This document shows positions 7,927 to 16,463 of a stretch of DNA of 35,098 nucleotides, in pieces. Position numbers and translations under genes: made by a program. Source of the stretch: CAYTOF01 sp964439435 (GTDB lineage Bacteria; Bacillota; Clostridia; Oscillospirales; QAMX01); the NCBI GenBank assembly GCA_964439435.1, contig CAYTOF010000015.1:1-35098 (forward strand). The letters run 5' to 3'. The stretch's first letter is position 1. The number at the start of each line of letters is the position of its first letter. Under the pieces are notes generated by a model. It was not told where the DNA came from. It did not search any database and saw only the letters and a program-made list of their open reading frames with translations.

Positions 7927-8808
7927 ATGATAAACAAAGATATTTCAAGAACAACAGAACGGTTTTCGTTTTGGACAAAACTTCATATATGTGTGCTCTT
8001 TGCGGTTTTTGCCTTGGGAACACTTCTCTCTTTGCTTTTTGAGATTTATACCGCGGGTTTTGTTCTCATCACGTTTTCCTGTGTCACTGTGCTCACAGCT
8101 CAGATACTGCTTATATACAGGGTGTCCGGGCTTTGGAAAGGCGATGAAATGCAAGCGCCCCTTGATCTCACCGATTTTTCCTTGGCTCCGCTCTTCGATG
8201 CGATATATCACAACTCTCTTTGGATGCTGTCTGTCTTTGTCATATGCCAAGTTTCGACCCTTCCCTTGGTGCTTTCGTCGGCTGATTTTAACAGCTATCT
8301 GAAAAAGCTTCCGTTTTTCATTTTAGCCGCATTGATTTTCACTCTTGTTTTAAGGGTTGTTGTGGGACTTGTGTTTAAAAACACGGTTTTTTTGCAAAAC
8401 ACGCCACATCCCTCAAGCTACGTCGCCTCTCGGGCAAAGCTTCAAGCGCAAACTGCGGTTTTGTTGACAATTGTCCTGTTGCTTACGGGAGCCGTGCAAA
8501 TATTGTTGAACCACTTGGTCATAAAGCCGCCCTTTGAAAGCCTTGAACCTGCACAGTTTGCAATCTTTTTGGAGGAATACAACAGCCGGTTTGAAAACCC
8601 TGCAAAGAATACCGCGGATTTTTCCGACATCACTTCTGTAGATGTGGGAAATCATAGAGTCTATCGAAAAGCTGATCTAATAAGCGCTGCTGAACGCAGG
8701 AAAACCAACAACGAGTTTTTTGTATACTTCTATCTTTTCGAGCTTGTCTTTTTGCTCTCCAAGCACCAATCCGAGATGAAAAAGCTAAAAAAAGATTATC
8801 TGCATTGA
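7927..8808 (+). CDS. Unknown five-helix membrane protein
   Basis: A 293-residue protein from the ATG at 7927; GTG codons at 7915 and 7918 are in frame but form the purine-rich stretch that may act as the ribosome site. About five hydrophobic segments are visible: two near the N-terminus (about residues 17-75), one after NSLWML, one in LPFFILAALIF, and one in AVLLTIVLLLTGAV. The last ~90 residues are soluble and end in a Lys-rich tail. No known family motif was recognised. It has its own promoter and stands alone, convergent with the ABC exporter genes 41 nt away. Function unknown. Confidence 0.8.
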   Translation: MINKDISRTTERFSFWTKLHICVLFAVFALGTLLSLLFEIYTAGFVLITFSCVTVLTAQILLIYRVSGLWKGDEMQAPLDLTDFSLAPLFDAIYHNSLWMLSVFVICQVSTLPLVLSSADFNSYLKKLPFFILAALIFTLVLRVVVGLVFKNTVFLQNTPHPSSYVASRAKLQAQTAVLLTIVLLLTGAVQILLNHLVIKPPFESLEPAQFAIFLEEYNSRFENPAKNTADFSDITSVDVGNHRVYRKADLISAAERRKTNNEFFVYFYLFELVFLLSKHQSEMKKLKKDYLH

Positions 8809-8849
8809 TTTTGCCGGCAACAATTCCATCCTCCTGGCCATCAATCGGT

Positions 8850-9704
8850 TTATTTTTTCTTTTTAGACATGGTATATACAGCAAGCGCAAAAAACAGGAC
8901 TGCTGTTCCTACGAGAACTGCGATATTGACAAAAGCAGGCATGGGCTTTGCTCCGTATGTGAAATTCACACCCAGCATTTGTCTGAAGTTTTCTTCCAAT
9001 GCCGGCGGCGCATGTGCAAAGGCCTCGCCCAAAGTCGACTTCATAATCACCTGCCTGTAGAGTGCCGCCGCATGGGCTGTGGGGAAAATTTTGATAACAC
9101 TCTGCACGGTTTGAGGCAATGAGCCAATCGGTATGTAGAGTCCGGTCAAAAAACCAATGAGAGTGCCAATGACTGCGCTGGCGGTTGCAAATGCATTGGA
9201 GCTTTTAAAAAACATGGTCAGAAAAAGAACCATAGATGTGCCCGACAAGGTCGAGATCAAAATCAAAGCCAATGTCTTCAGCAGGACAATAAAGCCCAAC
9301 CACTGTCCTCCGCTAAACAAAATATATATCTGGCATAGCACGAGGGCAACCACGCTCATGATGACCCCCACCGTGAAGGCACTCAAAATATACCCTCCGA
9401 CCAGCTTGCTTCTCTTTATGGGTGCGCAATAAAAATCCTTCAAAATCTTTTTTGACCGATCCTCCACCATTATGCCAAAAGCCCCCATGGTTGTTGTGAC
9501 GGAGGTCACGGCAAGGACTCCCGCCGTTATCCACAGGTCCATAATCTGTCTCATCTCCGGGATGTCCGCAGAGCCACTGGCCCAAACATCACCCAGAAAC
9601 AAAGCATATAGGCCGATTATTATAAAGACCGCCAACAGTGAGAAAAACACAGCACTTTTGTCCCTGAAAAACACAATTAAATTACGCCATGCAAACTTCA
9701 ACAT
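8850..9704 (-). CDS. ABC-2 type transporter permease
   Basis: A 284-residue integral membrane protein opening with LKFAWRNLIVFFRDK, the usual cytoplasmic N-terminal helix of ABC-2 permeases, followed by about six transmembrane segments and a Lys-rich end. A GAGGTT ribosome site precedes the ATG. It lies 63 nt after the ATPase gene, and the pair would form an exporter with two permeases and two ATPases. Such pairs export drugs, lipids or cell-wall precursors; substrate not readable here. Confidence 0.9.
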   Translation of the reverse strand: MLKFAWRNLIVFFRDKSAVFFSLLAVFIIIGLYALFLGDVWASGSADIPEMRQIMDLWITAGVLAVTSVTTTMGAFGIMVEDRSKKILKDFYCAPIKRSKLVGGYILSAFTVGVIMSVVALVLCQIYILFSGGQWLGFIVLLKTLALILISTLSGTSMVLFLTMFFKSSNAFATASAVIGTLIGFLTGLYIPIGSLPQTVQSVIKIFPTAHAAALYRQVIMKSTLGEAFAHAPPALEENFRQMLGVNFTYGAKPMPAFVNIAVLVGTAVLFFALAVYTMSKKKK

Positions 9705-9767
9705 TTTTAACCTCGCTTGCAGTTGTTTAATCTAAAAACCACATCCCTCGGGTGACACACGGCGAAT

Positions 9768-10688
9768 TCAGATGTGTTCTGAGATATCCCTGCCGGTCAC
9801 CGCGATGAAAGCATCGTCCAGAGTGCCGTTGTACACTTCAAAGCCGTTTATATAATCCCTACAGACCTCGATTATCGGCAGAGCGTCGAGGGTTTTTTCC
9901 AATTTGAGGATTATCTCGTCGACTTTTCTCGTGTATTCGTATCCTTGCTGATTTAGTTTTTCTTCCAAAAGAGCTATATCGATGCCATAAAGCTTTAAGC
10001 TGTCCCCGGCATGTTTTTGCCTTAGCTCAGAGGGAGTGCCTCTTGCCGATATGATGCCCTTGTCTATTATTATCACATAGTCGGCATCGGCCGCTTCTTC
10101 CATATAATGTGTTGTCATAAACACAGTCATGTCGGTTTTTTGTTGTAAATCCTTTATCGTTGTCCACACGCTTTTGCGTGTCTGCGGATCCAATCCCGTG
10201 GTGGGTTCATCCAAAAACAGGATTTTCGGCGTGTTCACAAGGGCTCGCGCAATGTCCGCCCGCCGACGTTGTCCCCCGGAGAGTTTTCCATACGGGCGCC
10301 CCAATATGTCTTTGATCCCCGCAGCCGATGCAGCATGGTCAATGGCGTTCTCCAATTCCTTACCTGATTTGCCATAAAAACTGCCCCGAACCTGCATGTT
10401 TTCCTTAACGGAGAGCAAAGCATCAAGCAGGCCATCCTGGAAAACAACACCGATTGAGCGTCTTATCTCATCGTCTTCTTTGCCAAGCACATGTCCGTTG
10501 ACAATGACATCTCCGGCATCAGGCTTTAGAAATGTGCACAACATGTCAATTGTGGTGGATTTTCCGGCGCCATTTGGGCCGAGAAAAGCAAATAGCTTGC
10601 CTCGTTCCACATAAAAACTGATCTCTCGAACAGCCCGAACTTTACCGTATGACTTTTTCAGCTTTGTAACCTCAATGATCTTGTCCAA
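9768..10688 (-). CDS. ABC transporter ATPase (ABC-2 / DrrA-like)
   Basis: About 306 residues. Visible motifs are Walker A GPNGAGKST (near 37-45), signature LSGGQRRR (near 136), Walker B FLDEP and the switch His in MTTHY. The TTGLDPQTR and the C-terminal ~80-residue extension fit the DrrA/daunorubicin-type subgroup. No ATG start fits: a TTG at 10697 touches the AAAGGA ribosome site, while the TTG at 10688 lies nine bases after it and is preferred. It powers the permease at 8850-9704. The operon starts back-to-back with the lipoprotein-two-component operon, so control by that response regulator is possible but not shown. Confidence 0.9.
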   Translation of the reverse strand: MDKIIEVTKLKKSYGKVRAVREISFYVERGKLFAFLGPNGAGKSTTIDMLCTFLKPDAGDVIVNGHVLGKEDDEIRRSIGVVFQDGLLDALLSVKENMQVRGSFYGKSGKELENAIDHAASAAGIKDILGRPYGKLSGGQRRRADIARALVNTPKILFLDEPTTGLDPQTRKSVWTTIKDLQQKTDMTVFMTTHYMEEAADADYVIIIDKGIISARGTPSELRQKHAGDSLKLYGIDIALLEEKLNQQGYEYTRKVDEIILKLEKTLDALPIIEVCRDYINGFEVYNGTLDDAFIAVTGRDISEHI

Positions 10689-10742
10689 ATCTATCAATCC
10701 TTTTTATTAACTGACCGCACAGACTCATCATCCTGTTTGTTT

Positions 10743-10772
10743 ATTATAACACATAAATAAAATTTTACTCAA
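10743..10772 (-). promoter_or_regulatory. Promoter of the ABC transporter operon
   Basis: Minus-strand TTGAGT (10767-10772), an 18-nt spacer and TATAAT (10743-10748) with a TGT extended -10. It is back-to-back with the promoter at 10793-10821. Confidence 0.75.
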
Positions 10773-10792
10773 TAAATACGGACATTCTTTAT

Positions 10793-10821
10793 TTGCGAAA
10801 TGGCCAAAACTGTTGTATAAT
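10793..10821 (+). promoter_or_regulatory. Promoter of the lipoprotein-two-component operon
   Basis: TTGCGA (10793-10798), a 17-nt spacer and TATAAT (10816-10821). The lipoprotein ATG is 46 nt downstream. Only 20 nt separate this -35 box from the divergent one, so a single bound regulator could affect both. Confidence 0.75.
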
Positions 10822-10867
10822 ATTTATACTTGATTGTGCTCTCATTTGCACTTATATAGGAGGAACA

Positions 10868-12253
10868 ATGCGCCGGTTGCTTGCTGTTTTACTGGCATTT
10901 TTGATATTATCCGGACTCTCGGGCTGCTTGCTTACAGACAGTACCGATCTTTTACTCTTGCCTGAAATATCGCCTGCCCATGCTCAGCTCTTGAAACAAA
11001 TAAATGACGTGACCTCCTCACAACACTGGCAAAGCACCGCACCTGTCTCAGGCTCAAACCGCTACACCCTTCAATTTGTGGATCTTTTTGCCGACGGTAT
11101 ACCCGAGGCGGTTGTTTTTTTTAAAAACCCCAAAGAGATGACAATCCGCCTCTCAGTGTACAACAAAACAGGTCCCACAAGCTATGAGAAAATGTGCGAC
11201 ATCGACCTACCGGGATATGATTTTGACACGATTGAGTACTGTGATTTAACAGGTGACGATATTTTAGAGATTGTCTTAAAAGTCCGCTATGAAAGCGGAG
11301 CTCTTTTCGGGCTTTCTGTATTTGGAATACGCAACAACGAGCCCATCTCCCTGCTCGAAACAACTTGCACCTCTTTTGCGCCCTGTGATATGGACAACGA
11401 CGATATCGTCGATTTGGTTGTTTTGCGAAATGACTTGCAGCCGCAAAATGCAGAGGCGGAGCTTTTTACATATTCATCCTCTATCCCCTCACACCCCTTT
11501 GGCAAGCTTGTCTCCAAGGGGACAGCTCCCCTCTCCGCGGGCATCCGCACCCCGGACAAACTGGCTGTGGGCATGCTCAACGAAAAAATGTCCTGCATCA
11601 TGGCAGACGGTAAAATCGTCGATGAAAACAATTATGTAACGGATGTGCTCACCTATTCAAAGCAAAAAGGTTTTCACAACATTTCATATACCGAGTTTTA
11701 TGACAGATCCTTTGAGACACAGCGCGTCCTGCAGATATACAGCATGGATGTGGATTTTGACAATCAAATCGAATTCCCCATGCCCATCTCCTTTTCAGAC
11801 GAAAATGTCATCCCGAGCACAGGCTCTCAGATCCAATGGTTTGGCTATGATGTAAACGGGTTCACTCAACGCAAAGCCCTGACATACAGTTCTCCCGATT
11901 CCAAGTGGTATCTGCTTCTTCCCCCTTCCTGGCGATCTAAAGTGTTTTTAAGACACAGCGAAACCCCAACCTCGGAGACCCTTGTGTTTTTTGCAGAACA
12001 AAGCGGCCAGTTTCACGACCTTTTAAAAATATATGTATATATTTCAGAAAATGAAGACGATATCAAACCTCCGGAGGATGCTTTCTTTGTGGCACATATA
12101 GCCGGACGCTATTATTACGCGGAAATACCCAAAGCATCTGCAGACTCCGTGCCGACCGATATGCGCCTGACAGGCGCGCTGGAAGTTCAATCCAGATTTG
12201 TGGTTTTTGACGTATACGGGAACGCCCAAAGAGCATCCGACATCATTGACTAA
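10868..12253 (+). CDS. Lipoprotein with FG-GAP/VCBS-like Asp loops
   Basis: A 461-residue secreted lipoprotein. The start at 10868 follows an AGGAGG site; the open frame extends upstream but is not needed. The N-terminus is a classic type II signal with lipobox LSGC (Cys20). The body carries three spaced acidic loops of FG-GAP/VCBS type: DLFADGIPEA, DLTGDDILEI and DMDNDDIVDL, each followed by a beta-strand-like run. Such loops bind calcium in beta-propeller proteins. No enzyme motif is seen. It sits 47 nt before a response regulator and kinase in the same operon, which suggests it reports on or helps sense something outside the membrane; this is inference. Confidence 0.85.
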   Translation: MRRLLAVLLAFLILSGLSGCLLTDSTDLLLLPEISPAHAQLLKQINDVTSSQHWQSTAPVSGSNRYTLQFVDLFADGIPEAVVFFKNPKEMTIRLSVYNKTGPTSYEKMCDIDLPGYDFDTIEYCDLTGDDILEIVLKVRYESGALFGLSVFGIRNNEPISLLETTCTSFAPCDMDNDDIVDLVVLRNDLQPQNAEAELFTYSSSIPSHPFGKLVSKGTAPLSAGIRTPDKLAVGMLNEKMSCIMADGKIVDENNYVTDVLTYSKQKGFHNISYTEFYDRSFETQRVLQIYSMDVDFDNQIEFPMPISFSDENVIPSTGSQIQWFGYDVNGFTQRKALTYSSPDSKWYLLLPPSWRSKVFLRHSETPTSETLVFFAEQSGQFHDLLKIYVYISENEDDIKPPEDAFFVAHIAGRYYYAEIPKASADSVPTDMRLTGALEVQSRFVVFDVYGNAQRASDIID

Positions 12254-12300
12254 ATCTGTACCGCTGCTTTTAATTGTTTTCAAACCAACAAGGAGGATAT

Positions 12301-13014
12301 ATGAAAAAAGTTCTTATCTTAGAAGATGAGCCTGCCATCAGTGAATTTATAGAAATAAACCTCCGCCTTGCCGGATATGAAACAGTGATTGCCAATACCG
12401 GCGAAGAGGCTTTAAAGATAGTCGAGGCGGATGACAATATCGCCATTGCCATCCTTGATATCATGTTGCCCGGCATTGACGGCCTCCAAGTGTGCAAGCA
12501 CATCCGCTTGATGGGCAGGAACATGGGCATAATCATGCTGTCAGCCCGTTCGCAGGAAATGGACAAAGTTGCCGGCCTGATGATAGGGGCAGATGACTAT
12601 GTGCCAAAGCCGTTTTCAGTCACGGAACTCATCGCCAGAGTTGATTCCCTCTCACGGCGTTTAAACACCGCTTCCCCCGAATCAAGCACAGAGGGGCACT
12701 CACCGGCGGCCCCGGAATTCATTCATTCCGGCAGGTTCTCCCTTGACCTCCACAAGAGAATTCTTTTAAAAGACGAAAAACCTGTGGACCTCACACAGAT
12801 TGAATTTGTTATTATAAAATACTTTTTGGAAAACCAAGACAAGGCCATCTCCCGCGAGGAAATGCTCAGTGCCGTTTGGGGAAATGAGTATTATGGGGAT
12901 GCCAAGATTGTCGATGTCAACCTGCGCAGATTGCGTGTCAAGATTGAAGATGACCCCGCAAACCCCGTCCATCTCGTCACCATTTGGGGTTATGGATATA
13001 AATGGATGGAGTAG
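12301..13014 (+). CDS. OmpR/PhoB-family response regulator
   Basis: A 237-residue two-domain regulator. The receiver domain has the acidic pocket (LEDE, residues 7-10), the phosphorylated Asp53 in AILDIMLPG and Lys103 in VPKPF. The C-terminal winged-helix domain (about 140-237) ends in the typical VTIWGYGYKW. The ATG at 12301 follows AAGGAGGATAT, a near-perfect ribosome site, so the open frame upstream is not used. It is cotranscribed with the kinase 28 nt downstream. Targets unknown; the divergent ABC operon is the nearest candidate. Confidence 0.95.
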   Translation: MKKVLILEDEPAISEFIEINLRLAGYETVIANTGEEALKIVEADDNIAIAILDIMLPGIDGLQVCKHIRLMGRNMGIIMLSARSQEMDKVAGLMIGADDYVPKPFSVTELIARVDSLSRRLNTASPESSTEGHSPAAPEFIHSGRFSLDLHKRILLKDEKPVDLTQIEFVIIKYFLENQDKAISREEMLSAVWGNEYYGDAKIVDVNLRRLRVKIEDDPANPVHLVTIWGYGYKWME

Positions 13015-13042
13015 ATAGAGTTCATAAAAGGAGGAAATACAG

Positions 13043-14470
13043 TTGGCGCAAATCCGCGGCATGAAAAGGCGATGGCTTACAAACAACCTGGGCTTTGTGA
13101 TAGCACTGCTTTTGTTGGCTGTCATTATTTTTTCTGTAACTGTCAACTATATCTATCATGCCAATATCACAGGGCAACTCATGACCCGTGCGGAAGCAAG
13201 CGCGCAGCTGTTCCGGCAGTACATCGGTAAAACCCAGGCGGATTTCTATGACGGAGCGCATCGTTATACTCAAGGATTTATTGATAAAGACAAGCTGGAG
13301 TTTGAGGTCATAAGCCTTGAGGGACGTGTTTTGTTTTCCTCTTCTTCCGATATTATCTCAGGCTTCTTGCCCGGCACACAAGATGTGAGCACCGCCATCG
13401 AGCAGGAAAAAACAACCACATATCTTGGAAAAGACACATTGACAGGCCAGAAAGTGCTTTCGGTGACAACACCGGTTTATCTGACCACAGGAGAGCTTGC
13501 CGGAGCCATAAGGTATGTGACGGGCCTTGGCACTGTGTACCGCAGCATCACAACCTTGATTTTATCGGCCTTTGGAGCAGCCACTGTCATATTTTTGTTT
13601 GTGCTGTTTTCTGACCTCTTTTTGATACGCTCCATTTTGACGCCGATTCGCCTTTTGAACGAAACCACCAAACAGATAGCTGCGGGGGATTATGGAATCA
13701 CAATTGAAAAGAAATTCAAAGATGAAATTGGTGAGCTGGCGGATTCCATTAACTTCATGTCCAGTGAGATAGACCGCAGTATAACTATAAAAAACGACTT
13801 TATCTCATCGGTTTCCCATGAATTGCGCACACCCCTCACTGCTATAAGCGGATGGGCAGAGACCCTCTTGCAGTCAGTTGAAGGCGACAACAGCATTGAG
13901 GAGAGAGGCCTTTCCGTCATAAAAAGAGAAGCTCAGCGACTTCGCGGGCTTGTTGAGGAGCTTTTGGATTTTTCAAGGATCGAATCGGGCAGACTCATCA
14001 TCAATCGAACACCTATGGATCTTCCTTCGGAACTTGAGGATACTATATTTATGCTTGAACAAAGGCTCGGACAAGACGGCCTCCATGTCATCTACGAAGA
14101 CCATTTGGGCGAGGCGTCGGTGCTTGCAGACCGAGCCAGACTCAGACAGGTGTTTGTCAATATCATCGACAATGCCCGCAAACACTCAAAAAAGGGCGAT
14201 GCAATAGAGGTTTCTGTGGTGGAGAGCGATTTGGAGGGTTTTGTCGAAGTCAAAATCCGCGATCACGGCCCGGGTATCTCCGCGGATATATTGCCTCATG
14301 TCAAGACAAAGTTTTTTAAAGGCGATGCCAACAAGCCCGGCAGCGGCATAGGCCTTGCTGTCAGCGATGAGATTGTAAACTTGCACAACGGTAAATTGTT
14401 AATCGAGAGCATCCCCGATGAAGGAACAACCGTTTCTGTGGTCCTCCCTCTGGAAGAGAGCAAAATCTGA
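13043..14470 (+). CDS. Membrane sensor histidine kinase
   Basis: A 475-residue kinase. In order: TM1 (about 17-35), an extracellular sensor region (36-168), TM2 (169-193), HAMP (194-246), HisKA with phosphorylated His259 in SSVSHELRTP, and HATPase_c with the N box (Asn377 in NIIDNARKHS), DHGPGIS (407-413) and GSGIGL (433-438). The start is probably a TTG at 13043, seven bases after GGAGG; the next ATG (13061) lacks a site. It would phosphorylate the regulator encoded just upstream. The sensor region resembles a small PAS/Cache-like fold by layout only; the signal is unknown. Confidence 0.93.
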   Translation: MAQIRGMKRRWLTNNLGFVIALLLLAVIIFSVTVNYIYHANITGQLMTRAEASAQLFRQYIGKTQADFYDGAHRYTQGFIDKDKLEFEVISLEGRVLFSSSSDIISGFLPGTQDVSTAIEQEKTTTYLGKDTLTGQKVLSVTTPVYLTTGELAGAIRYVTGLGTVYRSITTLILSAFGAATVIFLFVLFSDLFLIRSILTPIRLLNETTKQIAAGDYGITIEKKFKDEIGELADSINFMSSEIDRSITIKNDFISSVSHELRTPLTAISGWAETLLQSVEGDNSIEERGLSVIKREAQRLRGLVEELLDFSRIESGRLIINRTPMDLPSELEDTIFMLEQRLGQDGLHVIYEDHLGEASVLADRARLRQVFVNIIDNARKHSKKGDAIEVSVVESDLEGFVEVKIRDHGPGISADILPHVKTKFFKGDANKPGSGIGLAVSDEIVNLHNGKLLIESIPDEGTTVSVVLPLEESKI

Positions 14471-14519
14471 TCCTTGCGATTTTCTTGAGCATTTAGCAAA
14501 TTTGGAAAGTGATTTAATT

Positions 14520-15470
14520 ATGAAGGATAAAAACACAAGCACGTGTACAAAGACAACAATAGGCGGACAGGCACTCATCGAAGGTATAATGATGAAAGGC
14601 CCTCGCAAAATCGCCACAGTGGTACGTCGCCCGGACGGAACCCATGCCGTCCGAGAGCAGAGCTACAAACCTCTTAAGGAAAAGAGCTTTCTTTTCGGCC
14701 TGCCTTTTATTCGAGGGGTTTTCGTGTTTGGCAGCACCCTTTCTTCCGGCGTTTCGGAGATCATGTTTTCGGCAAACGAAGCTGAACCTTCCGCCGATGT
14801 GCCCAAATCAAAGTTTGACCTATGGCTGGAAAAAAAGCTGGGAGCTCAAAGAGCAGATAAAATCTTCACCGGGATAGCGCTGTTTTTCGGGATTGTCCTT
14901 CCCATCGGGCTGTTTATACTGTTGCCCTCTTTTCTTGCATCCCTTTTGCCCATATCCGAACACTCCTCTTGGCTGACAAATCTCTACGAAAGCCTTTTTC
15001 GCCTTTTAATCTTCTTTGGTTTTATCTTTATAACCTCCAAACAAAAGGACATGCGCCGTGTTTATGGCTATCACGGGGCTGAGCATAAATCCATTTTTTG
15101 CTATGAGTCAGGCTATCCTTTGACAGTCGAAAATGTGCGCTCTCACAGCCGATTTCACCCTCGTTGCGGCACCAGCTTTTTGTTTATAGTGGTTATGTTG
15201 TCCATTCTCATATTCTCCCTGGTTCCCGTCGGCAACATATGGCTGAGATTGCTTATCAGGCTTGCACTTTTACCCATTCTTGTGAATATAAGCTATGAAG
15301 TGACCCGTATAGTGGGCAGATATGACAACCTCTTAACTCGTGCTCTGCGCGCTCCCGGGCTTTGGCTTCAAAGAATCACCACAAACGAACCCGATGACGA
15401 TATGATTGCGGTGGCAATTGACGCACTGGAGCGTGTCATACCCGAAAACAAAGGAGAAGACAAATGGTAG
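14520..15470 (+). CDS. yqhQ: YqhQ family membrane protein (DUF1385)
   Basis: A 316-residue protein. The start at the ATG at 14520 is chosen because YqhQ proteins begin a few residues before the conserved IGGQALIEGxMMxGP block, which here begins at residue 13; the frame upstream overlaps the kinase end and is not homologous. Other family blocks present are YGYHGAEHK and HPRCGTSF, with about four transmembrane segments. The molecular function is unsettled in the literature I know. The stop overlaps the prmC start by 7 nt. The yqhQ-prmC pairing is common in Clostridia. Confidence 0.93.
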   Translation: MKDKNTSTCTKTTIGGQALIEGIMMKGPRKIATVVRRPDGTHAVREQSYKPLKEKSFLFGLPFIRGVFVFGSTLSSGVSEIMFSANEAEPSADVPKSKFDLWLEKKLGAQRADKIFTGIALFFGIVLPIGLFILLPSFLASLLPISEHSSWLTNLYESLFRLLIFFGFIFITSKQKDMRRVYGYHGAEHKSIFCYESGYPLTVENVRSHSRFHPRCGTSFLFIVVMLSILIFSLVPVGNIWLRLLIRLALLPILVNISYEVTRIVGRYDNLLTRALRAPGLWLQRITTNEPDDDMIAVAIDALERVIPENKGEDKW

Positions 15471-16366
15471 CCCCGACATATGCGGGATTTGTTCTCAAAG
15501 CAAGAGATCTGCTTGTCAAATCCGGCCTTTCAGAAAGCTCCGCTTCCCTTGAAGCAAAGGAGCTTTTATCCTTTGCCACGGGTATTGACAGATTGGAGTA
15601 TTTCAAACACAGGGACAACACTCTCACCGCAGCCCATGCAAAGGACCTCGAATCCTTCCTTGCCCGCAGACTGAATGGCGAGCCCCTTGCATATATCCTC
15701 GGCGAGTGGGATTTTTACAGTCGCACATTCATGATAGACAAAAATGTGCTCATTCCCCGGGATGACAGCGTTACGACGCTGACTCTTTTTTTATCTCGGC
15801 TGCTCCTCTCACTTTCAGAAAATCAAAGCGATGAGGAGATAGATATTTTAGACTTATGTGCGGGAAGCGGCTGCCTTGGTATAAGTGCAGTGCTTGAACT
15901 CTTAAAGAAAAACCTGTCTGTAAAATGCACCCTTTCAGATATCTCGGATGCCGCGCTCGATGTTGCCCGGAGCAATATCGAGCTCCACCGTCTGCAGGAC
16001 CGTGTAAAGACGCTCCGTGCGGACGCCCTGTCTGCAACAACAGAGCCTGCCTGCGTATATGATGGCATAATATGCAATCCTCCGTATATCAAAACAGGAG
16101 AGATACAAGGGCTTGACGATTCCGTGAAGGCTTTTGAACCCCTTTTGGCCTTGGACGGCGGGAATGACGGCCTTGTGTTTTATCGAAATATATCAAATTC
16201 CGCCTTTAAGGCTCTGCGTCCGGGAGGTGTTCTATGCTTCGAAGCCGGAGCGGGACAAGCCCCTCAAATAGAAGCATTTATGGCAGATGCAGGTTTTTTG
16301 AACATAGAAAAAGCTTCGGATCTTTCCGGGATTTGTCGTGCTCTTTGCGGAACACGCCCACTTTGA
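15464..16366 (+). CDS. prmC: Release factor glutamine methyltransferase
   Basis: A 300-residue class I SAM-dependent methyltransferase. It carries the SAM loop DLCAGSGCLGI (130-140) and the substrate motif NPPY (205-208), and has the N-terminal helical domain of PrmC (HemK). It methylates the glutamine of the GGQ loop in peptide release factors. The usual PRPxTE block between the domains reads PRDDSVT here, an odd variant. The ATG overlaps the yqhQ end by 7 nt and has a GGAG site. It is the last gene before a strong terminator. Confidence 0.92.
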   Translation: MVAPTYAGFVLKARDLLVKSGLSESSASLEAKELLSFATGIDRLEYFKHRDNTLTAAHAKDLESFLARRLNGEPLAYILGEWDFYSRTFMIDKNVLIPRDDSVTTLTLFLSRLLLSLSENQSDEEIDILDLCAGSGCLGISAVLELLKKNLSVKCTLSDISDAALDVARSNIELHRLQDRVKTLRADALSATTEPACVYDGIICNPPYIKTGEIQGLDDSVKAFEPLLALDGGNDGLVFYRNISNSAFKALRPGGVLCFEAGAGQAPQIEAFMADAGFLNIEKASDLSGICRALCGTRPL

Positions 16367-16397
16367 CAAACACCAACTTTAAAGCGATATGAGATAA

Positions 16398-16450
16398 CAC
16401 AGTCCCAACCCATATAAATCCATGGGCCGGGACTGTGATTTTTGTTTTGT
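16398..16450 (+). terminator. Intrinsic terminator after prmC
   Basis: A 9-bp perfect outer stem, CACAGTCCC (16398-16406) with GGGACTGTG (16429-16437), plus an inner CCCAT/ATGGG stem (16409-16413, 16422-16426), followed by ATTTTTGTTTTG. It ends the plus-strand operon, with the convergent minus-strand operon ending just beyond. Confidence 0.9.
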
Positions 16451-16463
16451 TTCAATGTGTGGA

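Noticed and set aside
8809..8849. Terminator between the converging membrane protein and ABC permease genes
   Set aside because: There is a T-rich stretch but only a weak, bulged stem; not enough to call.
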